From Caryophanales bacterium (GTDB taxonomy: Bacteria > Bacillota_I > Bacilli_A > RFN20 > CAG-826): a stretch of 44,899 nt of DNA. The stretch covers positions 1 to 44,899 of the forward strand of contig JAEEWP010000003.1 in the NCBI GenBank assembly GCA_016287465.1, given 5' to 3'. The notes below the pieces were generated by a model. That model did not search any database. It was not told the origin of the DNA and saw nothing but the letters and a program-made list of their open reading frames with translations. How positions within the stretch are numbered: position 1 is the first letter of the stretch; each line of letters opens with the position of its first letter. A program made the translations under genes and the position numbers. Below are positions 8,344 through 14,689 of the stretch, piece after piece.

Positions 8344-9042
8344 ATGGATTTCAGTGGAATGGAGAAGCTTTCGCTTCTAGATTTTGACGACAACATCACC
8401 TGCACTCTTTTCTTCGCGGGCTGCAACATGCGTTGCCCGTATTGCCATAACGCGGCTTTAGTCATTCCTGGTATGAAACCAGAGTTCATTCCTTGGGAGG
8501 ATATCAAATCCTTCTTAGAAAAGAGGAAGAACGTCCTTGATGCCGTATGTGTTTCCGGAGGCGAATGTACTTTGATGCCGGATTTGCTGGAGAAATTGGG
8601 TGAAATCAAGGAATTAGGATACAAAGTCAAACTTGATACAAACGGCTCTCGTCCAGAGATTCTTAAGCTCGCGGTTGAGCAGGGTCTAGTGGACTATGTT
8701 GCCATGGACATCAAGAACAGCAAAGAGAAGTACGCCAAAACGATCGGAACAGAGAATGTCGACATCAAAGACATTGAGGAATCGATCGAATACCTTATGA
8801 ACACCGATCTCGTCGATTACGAATTCAGAACGACCATCGTTGAGGAATTCCATGAGACCGAAGACATTGAGAAGATATCTCTTTGGTTAGCCGGTGCCAA
8901 GCGTCTCTTCCTTCAGCAGTACGTTGATAGAGATGGCTGCATCGAACATGGCTTCCATCCTGTACCAAAAGAAAAGGCCCTCATTTGGAAGGCCATTCTT
9001 GATAAGAATATCGAACACGTCGAACTTCGTGGTTACGAATGA
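8344..9042 (+). CDS. nrdG: Anaerobic ribonucleotide reductase activating enzyme (radical SAM)
   Basis: A 232-residue radical S-adenosylmethionine enzyme that installs the glycyl radical on NrdD. The [4Fe-4S] ligands are Cys27, Cys31 and Cys34 (GCNMRCPYC), followed by the SAM-binding SGGECTL and a later LDTNG strand. The length fits the longer, Thermotoga/Clostridium-like NrdG form. The start is the ATG at 8344, which places the cysteine motif as in relatives; a GTG at 8338 is possible. It lies on the opposite strand from its partner nrdD. Its last 10 bases overlap the convergent end of the TrxR-like gene, with no terminator between. The -10 box 8 nt upstream implies a leaderless mRNA. Confidence 0.9.
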   Translation: MDFSGMEKLSLLDFDDNITCTLFFAGCNMRCPYCHNAALVIPGMKPEFIPWEDIKSFLEKRKNVLDAVCVSGGECTLMPDLLEKLGEIKELGYKVKLDTNGSRPEILKLAVEQGLVDYVAMDIKNSKEKYAKTIGTENVDIKDIEESIEYLMNTDLVDYEFRTTIVEEFHETEDIEKISLWLAGAKRLFLQQYVDRDGCIEHGFHPVPKEKALIWKAILDKNIEHVELRGYE

Positions 9043-9935
9043 GTCGTTAAATAGGTATTAGCATTCAAGGCAGCAATCGCTCCATCGTTGCAAGCGGTGG
9101 TGAGCTGCCTTATTTTTTTGACCCTGCAATCACCGGCGGCAAAGATGCCTTCGGTCTTGGTGGCCATATTCTCATCGGTAACGATGAAGCCTTTCTCCAA
9201 ATCAACAACATTGGCGAATCTCTCGTTATCCGGAACCTGTCCGATGGCGACGAAGACGCCATTGATCTCAATCGTCATTGGCTTCTTGTCTAATCTGCCT
9301 TCGAATGAGACGCTTTCGACCTTATCGGTACCGTTGAAGCGGACGGAATTGTAGTTGTGGTAGATCGAGACGTTTGGAAGGGCCTTCAAAGCGGTCACAA
9401 GGATATCGTCGGCGAAGAACTTGTCGAAGAGGGTGACAACGTCAACGTGACGGGAGGTTTTTGCTAGAAGCAAAGCGTACTGGAGTGCGCTATTGGCATC
9501 GCCGATGACCATCGTGTCTTTGCCAGTGTAGAAAGCGCCATCGCAAACAGCGCAATAAGAAACGCCTTTGAGGTTTTCTCCAGGGATGCCAAGATGACGG
9601 TGTTTGACACCGCTAGCAATGATAACAGCTCTACCTTCGTAGTCGCCATATTCGCAATGGGCAACGAAGTTGTCGCCTTTCTTTTCGATGGATTTGACCT
9701 CGTCCATTTCGAACTCAGCACCTAAAGCGGTGATCTGCTCGAAAAGGTTATTGGACCATTCAAGTCCGGAGATCTCTTTGATGGATGGGAAGTTCTCAAC
9801 TCTTGGAGAGTCGGCGATTTGACCGCCGAACGCTTGCCTCTCGATGAGCTTGACGCTTCTGCCAGCTCTAAGCGAATAAAGGGCCGCAGTCATTGCTGCA
9901 GCCCCTCCGCCTATGATTAAGATATCAGGCAGCAT
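9033..9935 (-). CDS. Thioredoxin reductase-like flavoprotein lacking NADPH motifs
   Basis: A 300-residue two-domain flavoprotein of the thioredoxin reductase family. The FAD site GGGAAA is near residue 9 and the redox pair Cys128-Ala-Val-Cys131 is followed by DGAFY. The second FAD segment GIFAAGDC is near the C-terminus. The pyridine-nucleotide domain is unusual: GxGxxA reads GDANSA (145-150), and the arginines of HRRxxxR are replaced by a VTLFDKFFAD segment. NADPH may therefore not be the donor, as in ferredoxin-linked clostridial enzymes of this family. It overlaps the 3' end of nrdD by 11 nt, so it is co-translated with the NrdD-redoxin fusion and likely reduces that redoxin. A generic TrxB role is the alternative. 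Confidence 0.85.
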   Translation of the reverse strand: MLPDILIIGGGAAAMTAALYSLRAGRSVKLIERQAFGGQIADSPRVENFPSIKEISGLEWSNNLFEQITALGAEFEMDEVKSIEKKGDNFVAHCEYGDYEGRAVIIASGVKHRHLGIPGENLKGVSYCAVCDGAFYTGKDTMVIGDANSALQYALLLAKTSRHVDVVTLFDKFFADDILVTALKALPNVSIYHNYNSVRFNGTDKVESVSFEGRLDKKPMTIEINGVFVAIGQVPDNERFANVVDLEKGFIVTDENMATKTEGIFAAGDCRVKKIRQLTTACNDGAIAALNANTYLTTHS

Positions 9936-12315
9936 TTCCGCCTTTCACCTTCTGGATGTAACCTCTGATGTCGGAAGCGTTCTCGTACGCATCATAGGCC
10001 TCACCATTTGGAACTAAGAGAGTCGGCGCATTGGTGATACCAAAGGCAGTGGTCGTCTCTTTGTTTGAAACAGCGTCAATCTGCTCATATTCGATGCCTT
10101 CTTTATCAAGCATCATCTTCGCCATCTTGCAGTTTGGGCAGGTTGGAGAAGTGAAGAGCATGACTTTGGTCACTTTTGGAGCAGAAGCCTTCTCTTCGTG
10201 CTCGTGGCACTCGCAAGCGCTGTCGTGAGCGTGTGGACGGCTGTTCTCGTTTGGAATGTAGGTCTTACGATCCTTGTATTCCTGGGCTTTGCCATCGTTC
10301 CAGTTCTTAACTGGACGGTAGTAACCGGTGATACGGGACCAGACTTCAGCTTCTTTTCCACAGATTGGGCAGGTGTGGACTTCACCATTGATGTAACCGT
10401 GATCCTGGCAGATCGAATAGGTTGGGGACATGGTGTAGTAAGGAAGCTTGTAGTTCTCAGCGATCTTACGGACGAGCTTCATGCAGCTCTCCCAGTTTGG
10501 AAGACGCTGGCCCAAGAAGGTGTGGAAGACGGTGCCAGAGGTGTAAAGGGTCTGGAATCTGTCTTCGATGTCAAGGGCGGCGAAGATATCGTCGGTATAA
10601 CCGACTGGTAAGTGTGAGCTGTTGGTGTAGTAAGGGGTCTCGCCATTTCCGCCCGCAGTGAGGATGTCTGGATATCTCTCACGGTCATGTTTAGCAAGAC
10701 GGAAGGCGGTGGACTCGGCTGGGGTGGCTTCGAGGTTGTAGAGATCGCCATATCTCTCCTGGTAGTCGGAGAGGCGGGCTCTCATGTGGTTGAGAACCTC
10801 AACGGTGAAGTCCTGAGCAGCCTGAGTGGTGAGGTCGCTTCTGACCCAACGGGCATTGAGGCAAGCTTCGTTCATGCCGACAAGACCGATGGTGGAGAAG
10901 TGGTTCTTGAAAGAGCCAAGGTAATGCTTGGTGTATGGATATAAGCCAGCTTCAAGGAGTTTGGTGATGGTCTTACGCTTGACGCTGAGTGAGCGGGCGG
11001 CGATATCCATCATGCCATCGAGTCTGGCATAGAAGTCTTCCTTGTTGGTGGCAAGATAGGCGATACGTGGCATGTTGATGGTGACAACGCCGACGGAACC
11101 GGTGCTTTCGCCACTTCCGAAGTAACCACCGGATTTCTTTCTGAGCTCACGGAGGTCAAGACGGAGACGGCAGCACATGGAACGGACATCGCTTGGTTTC
11201 ATATCGCTGTTGATGTAGTTGCTGAAGTATGGGGTGCCGTACTTGGCAGTCATTGTGAAGAGGAGACGGTTGTTCTCGGTGTCGGACCAATCGAATTCTC
11301 TGGTGATGGAATAGGTTGGGATTGGATACTGGAATCCACGGCCATTGGCATCGCCTTCGATCATGACTTCGATGAAGGCTTTGTTGATCATATCCATCTC
11401 GGCTTTGCAATCACCATATGTGAAATCCATCTCTTTGCCACCGACGATGGCTGGGAGGTTCTTAAGATCCTCTGGGACGGTCCAGTCGAGGGTGATGTTG
11501 GTGAATGGAGCCTGGGTTCCCCAACGGGATGGGGTGTTGACGCCGAAGATGAAGGACTGGATGCACTGCTTGACCTGCTTGTAGGTAAGGTTGTCAACCT
11601 TAACGAATGGGGCGAGATAAGTATCGAAGGAACTGAATGCCTGAGCTCCCGCCCATTCGTTCTGCATAATGCCAAGGAAGTTGACCATCTGGTTGCAAAG
11701 AGTGCTCAAATGGCCAGCTGGGGTAGAGGTGATTTTGCCTGGGACGCCGCCTAAGCCCTGCTGAATAAGCTGCTTAAGGGACCAACCAGCGCAATAACCG
11801 GTAAGCATGGAAAGGTCGTGGATGTGGATGTCGGCGTTGCGGTGGGCATCACCGATTTCCTTATCATAGACCTGGCTTAACCAGTAGTTGGCGGTAACGG
11901 CGCCGCTGTTCGAAAGGATAAGACCACCGACGGAATAGGTGACGGTGCTGTTCTCCTTAACACGCCAGTCGCTGATCTTGAGATAGTTATCGACGACGGT
12001 GGCGTAGTTGAGCTCGGTCTTCTTGATTTCACGGATATCCGCATGTTTCTTACGGTAGTCCATGTAGCTGTGAGCGACATCGACATAGCCAGCCTGGATC
12101 AAGACGATTTCAACGCTGTCCTGGATGTCTTCGATGTTCACGATGCCATTATCGACCTTCTTATTGAACTCCGCTGTGACACGGAGAGCTAAAAGCTCAA
12201 TGATGTTCTTATCTGCTTCTTTGTGTTCTGCGACGAAGGCTCTCTCAATAGCCTTTTCGATTCTCGATAAATCAAATTCAACGATCGATTCATCTCTTTT
12301 TCTAACTTTCAACAT
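9925..12315 (-). CDS. nrdD: Class III anaerobic ribonucleoside-triphosphate reductase with fused redoxin domain
   Basis: A 796-residue glycyl radical enzyme that makes deoxyribonucleotides without oxygen. Residues 1-90 form an ATP-cone allosteric domain. The barrel follows, with the MCCRLRLDLRELRKK cysteine region. Near the C-terminus CQDH and CPIC can form the zinc site, and RITGYY carries the radical glycine, Gly664. After the usual end comes a His/Cys-rich linker (His695, His697, Cys701, Cys703, His704, His706) and then, from about 714, an 83-residue glutaredoxin/thioredoxin-like domain with Cys726-Pro-Asn-Cys729. NrdD forms that use a redoxin rather than formate as reductant are known; the fusion suggests this is one. 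The start ATG has AAAGGAG 8 nt upstream. The TrxR-like gene overlaps downstream. Confidence 0.95.
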   Translation of the reverse strand: MLKVRKRDESIVEFDLSRIEKAIERAFVAEHKEADKNIIELLALRVTAEFNKKVDNGIVNIEDIQDSVEIVLIQAGYVDVAHSYMDYRKKHADIREIKKTELNYATVVDNYLKISDWRVKENSTVTYSVGGLILSNSGAVTANYWLSQVYDKEIGDAHRNADIHIHDLSMLTGYCAGWSLKQLIQQGLGGVPGKITSTPAGHLSTLCNQMVNFLGIMQNEWAGAQAFSSFDTYLAPFVKVDNLTYKQVKQCIQSFIFGVNTPSRWGTQAPFTNITLDWTVPEDLKNLPAIVGGKEMDFTYGDCKAEMDMINKAFIEVMIEGDANGRGFQYPIPTYSITREFDWSDTENNRLLFTMTAKYGTPYFSNYINSDMKPSDVRSMCCRLRLDLRELRKKSGGYFGSGESTGSVGVVTINMPRIAYLATNKEDFYARLDGMMDIAARSLSVKRKTITKLLEAGLYPYTKHYLGSFKNHFSTIGLVGMNEACLNARWVRSDLTTQAAQDFTVEVLNHMRARLSDYQERYGDLYNLEATPAESTAFRLAKHDRERYPDILTAGGNGETPYYTNSSHLPVGYTDDIFAALDIEDRFQTLYTSGTVFHTFLGQRLPNWESCMKLVRKIAENYKLPYYTMSPTYSICQDHGYINGEVHTCPICGKEAEVWSRITGYYRPVKNWNDGKAQEYKDRKTYIPNENSRPHAHDSACECHEHEEKASAPKVTKVMLFTSPTCPNCKMAKMMLDKEGIEYEQIDAVSNKETTTAFGITNAPTLLVPNGEAYDAYENASDIRGYIQKVKGGNAA

Positions 12316-12419
12316 AACTCTGCTCCTTTCGCTTCGCACAGTAGGGAATAAGGGGCTTTTAAAACGCCACCTTATCGACCCGATTTATGTTCGAGGAGAG
12401 ATTACTCATCTCCCTTGCA
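12316..12419 (-). ncRNA. Structured 5' leader of nrdD (candidate regulatory RNA)
   Basis: The roughly 100-nt leader between the likely start site and the nrdD ATG can fold into several stems on the minus strand. One is GGAGA...TCTCC or GAGAT-GAGTA-ATCTC. A second is TAAGG(t)GGC-gttttaaaa-GCCCCTTA with one bulge. A possible closing stem pairs AGGGA with TCCCT. It does not match the purine, THF or cobalamin riboswitch consensus that I can recall. It may be a ligand- or protein-responsive leader, or simply structured. Confidence 0.35.
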
Positions 12420-12425
12420 CCGATA

Positions 12426-12453
12426 ATCATAAATATCGGCATATAAATTGCAA
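12426..12453 (-). promoter_or_regulatory. Promoter of nrdD
   Basis: Read on the minus strand: TTGCAA (12453-12448), 16 nt, TATGAT (12431-12426). A short inverted repeat, CCGATA...TATCGG, spans the -10 box and could be an operator. No clear NrdR box pair was found. Confidence 0.45.
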
Positions 12454-12954
12454 TCAAAATGCAACGTATTTTTTGGGAAAATTTTTGAAAACTTTTTCAC
12501 AGAGTTTTCCACAATAAAAAACCTTAGTATTTTTGCCGATTTGACGAACACTGAAATAGTAATTACGAAGTCAATAAGAAAAATCTCAATTTTTGACAGT
12601 GTATCAAATAGTACGAATATATTCGTTAAATAGCCGATTTTGGGGTTTGGAAATCTGAGTTTGGAGGGGAAACCGATCAAAATTTGAAAAATGACTTTTC
12701 GTTTTGATTGACGAACAAAAATGTGGAAAACTTAAAGTCCAAAAAATGCGATGGCAAATGAACATTTTTGAGGTCTGTTTTCGCTATAAATTCGTGTATC
12801 AAAAATCTACTAGTTTTTAGGGTGTTTTAATACACGCCGAAGCAACAATATTTCTTATACGCGCACACAACATATTTTTATATTTGGCATATTCATTTTT
12901 TGGAATGTCGCGCTATCATAAAATCAACAATTGTTTCGGAGGAACAATAAAAAT
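12454..12954. other. AT-rich non-coding region with DnaA-box-like motifs and repeats
   Basis: This half-kilobase has no credible gene. It holds TTTTTCACA (12493-12501) and TTTTCCACA (12505-12513) in tandem 12 bp apart, and the inverse TGTGGAAAA (12722-12730); each differs by one base from the DnaA box TTATNCACA. TTGACGAACA occurs twice (12541, 12708), as does GTGTATCAAA (12599, 12794). ACGAATATATTCGT (12613-12626) is a perfect 14-bp palindrome, and GTGTTTTAATACAC (12822-12835) is an imperfect one. The last part must contain the mscL promoter, though no strong -35/-10 pair stands out. Confidence 0.5.
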
Positions 12955-13668
12955 ATGGGAGACAAGAAACCAAAGAAGCCGAATGCTTTTAAGAAATTCT
13001 TTGAAGAGTTTAAGGCATTCATCAACAAAGGCAACGCTTTCATGCTTGCCGTCGGCGTCGTCATCGGCGGCGCGTTCAACGCCATCGTCACCTCACTCGT
13101 CAACATCTTGATGAGCTTAGCGACCTGGGGTGTTCCAGGAGGTCTTAAAGGACTCGTTACCGTCCTTCCAGCCTTAACTGATGCCCAAAAAGGTGCCGCA
13201 TTCCTTCAGAACGGCCAAGTCGTCAACCTTCAGTCCTTCACTATGGCCGAGGTTAACGATCGTGTTATCGAATTCGCTGCTCAGCAGGGTGTTACCGACT
13301 TAACCGTCGAAAGCGATACCTTCATCCAGTGGAAGAATTCGCTCCTCGGCCTTTATGAACAGCACGGCACTACCTTCACCTACAAGATGTCTGCCATCAT
13401 CGATTGGGGCACCTTCATCAATGCCGTAATCGCCTTCATCATCATTGGCTTAACCCTCTTCATCATCGTTAAGATCGTCAACAAGATCGAAGCCAAGAAA
13501 GCCGAAGCCAAAGCTAAGGCCCTTGAGAAATACTACGAGAAGCACCCAGAAGAGAGACCTGTCCCACCGGAGGAAGGAACCCCTGAGCCAACCGAAGCCG
13601 ACCTTCTCAAAGAGATTCTCGGAGAGTTGAAGAAACAAAACGAAGGAAAAGCCAAAAAGGCTGAATAA
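12955..13668 (+). CDS. mscL: Large-conductance mechanosensitive channel with enlarged external loop
   Basis: A 237-residue MscL, the pressure-release channel opened by membrane tension. The N-terminal helix FKAFINKGNAFMLAVGVVIGGAFNAI leads into TM1 (about 25-55), and TM2 is at about 148-178 (IDWGTFINAVIAF...KIVNKI). The loop between them is about 90 residues, against roughly 30 in E. coli MscL (136 residues in all). After TM2 comes a charged Ala/Lys/Glu stretch, a Pro-rich linker, and the typical C-terminal bundle helix DLLKEILGELKKQ. The start ATG has CGGAGGAAC upstream; an earlier in-frame start lacks one. It is a single-gene unit ended by a strong terminator. Confidence 0.9.
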   Translation: MGDKKPKKPNAFKKFFEEFKAFINKGNAFMLAVGVVIGGAFNAIVTSLVNILMSLATWGVPGGLKGLVTVLPALTDAQKGAAFLQNGQVVNLQSFTMAEVNDRVIEFAAQQGVTDLTVESDTFIQWKNSLLGLYEQHGTTFTYKMSAIIDWGTFINAVIAFIIIGLTLFIIVKIVNKIEAKKAEAKAKALEKYYEKHPEERPVPPEEGTPEPTEADLLKEILGELKKQNEGKAKKAE

Positions 13669-13684
13669 TCCGCACAAAAATTAA

Positions 13685-13712
13685 AAAAGAGGCAGCAAAA
13701 CCTGCCTCTTTT
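13685..13712. terminator. Bidirectional terminator between mscL and the ATP-grasp gene
   Basis: AAAAGAGGCAG-caaaac-CTGCCTCTTTT, with A and T runs on both sides, lies between convergent genes. Confidence 0.9.
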
Positions 13713-13725
13713 CTTTTTCAATGTG

Positions 13726-14610
13726 TTATTTAATGGAGTCCACAATGTGCTTTGCGTAGACGCCAGCGATGTTCTTTCCGGTGATTCTTTCAATCTCCTG
13801 CAAGAAGGCATTTGAGTTGACCTCACAGAGGACTGGATTCCCGTCTTTGTCATCTAAGAGATCGACTCCGCAATAATCCAGCTTAAGGATCTTGGCGGCT
13901 TTCTCGGCGGCCTCTTTAAATAATTCTGGGAGATCTATCAGTTCGCCATGGCCGCCCTGAGCGACATTGCTTCGGAAATCGCCGTTATCGTTGCACCTCT
14001 TCATGGATGCCACGACCTTTCCGTTGATCACGATGATGCGGAAATCATGCCCTTTGCTGCTCTCTATAAACTCTTGGTATAAGTGGGCGCCGAACTTATG
14101 GCTCTTCTCAAATTCTACGAGTTCATCGAAGTTTTTGATTAAATAGACCTCTTTTCCTAAGCTTCCGTAATTGTCTTTTGCCACGATTGGGAAGGATAGT
14201 TCATTGGCCACTTCTTTGATAAAGCCGTCGTCATCGCTTCCGACATAGTTAAGTGGGGCAGAGATGGTCTTTGGCATCTTGATTCCAGCATTAGACAGAG
14301 CGATGTAGGTTAGCATCTTGTTATCGCAAAGCCTGATCGCCTCCGCGCTATCAAAAAGCTTTATGCCGGCCTTCTCGAGCATGTAGGCGACATATTCATC
14401 CTTATCTAAATACAAAACGAAGTCATATTTGGACATTTCTGAAGCCAAAATATCACCGTTTGATCCAATTAAAGCCAAAATTTCGGCGTTGGTTTTGTAG
14501 TCTAACGAAACGCCTAAAGAACCCAGTTCTTCTTTCATTCTTTTGTAGTAGTGAATAGACGCTGGAGTTTGGATATAAGCGTTCAGAATCGCTAAGCCAG
14601 TCTTTAACAT
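13726..14610 (-). CDS. RimK-like ATP-grasp ligase
   Basis: A 294-residue ATP-grasp enzyme of the RimK/alpha-L-glutamate ligase type, which joins a carboxylate to an amine through an acyl-phosphate. Visible features are an N-terminal pre-ATP-grasp domain (1-95), CDNKMLTYIALSNAGIKMPKT at the start of the ATP-binding part, the FPIVAKDNYGSLGKEVYLI glycine loop, YQEFIESSKGHDFRIIVINGKVVASMKR, and the metal-binding CGVDLLDD...VLCEVNSNAF. The substrate (a ribosomal protein, a cofactor tail such as polyglutamate, or a peptide) cannot be read. It faces the NAD synthetase gene with 79 bp between starts and appears leaderless, with TAAAAT 7 nt before its ATG. The NAD synthetase operator may also affect it. 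Confidence 0.8.
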   Translation of the reverse strand: MLKTGLAILNAYIQTPASIHYYKRMKEELGSLGVSLDYKTNAEILALIGSNGDILASEMSKYDFVLYLDKDEYVAYMLEKAGIKLFDSAEAIRLCDNKMLTYIALSNAGIKMPKTISAPLNYVGSDDDGFIKEVANELSFPIVAKDNYGSLGKEVYLIKNFDELVEFEKSHKFGAHLYQEFIESSKGHDFRIIVINGKVVASMKRCNDNGDFRSNVAQGGHGELIDLPELFKEAAEKAAKILKLDYCGVDLLDDKDGNPVLCEVNSNAFLQEIERITGKNIAGVYAKHIVDSIK

Positions 14611-14617
14611 CTCAACA

Positions 14618-14645
14618 ATTTTATGATAACTAGCAAAATCTTCAA
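14618..14645 (-). promoter_or_regulatory. Leaderless promoter of the ATP-grasp gene
   Basis: Read on the minus strand: TTGAAG (14645-14640), 16 nt, TAAAAT (14623-14618), then 7 nt to the ATG at 14610. There is no Shine-Dalgarno. Confidence 0.5.
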
Positions 14646-14659
14646 TACATTACGAAAAA

Positions 14660-14675
14660 TGACAGTATAATGTCA
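14660..14675 (+). promoter_or_regulatory. Operator-like inverted repeat over the -10 box of the NAD synthetase gene
   Basis: TGACA-gtataa-TGTCA is a 16-bp near-palindrome (14 of 16 symmetric) that encloses the -10 box TATAAT (14666-14671). A protein bound here would block transcription. The encoded protein starts with a Phd/YefM-like domain, a family that binds short palindromes over its own promoter, so autoregulation is a reasonable inference. The ribosome binding site AAAGAGGT follows. Confidence 0.55.
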
Positions 14676-14689
14676 AAGAGGTAATTATT

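Noticed and set aside
12454-12954. Chromosome replication origin
   Set aside because: dnaA, dnaN, rpmH or other origin genes are not nearby, and the DnaA-like boxes each have a mismatch. Kept only as a DnaA-site hypothesis.
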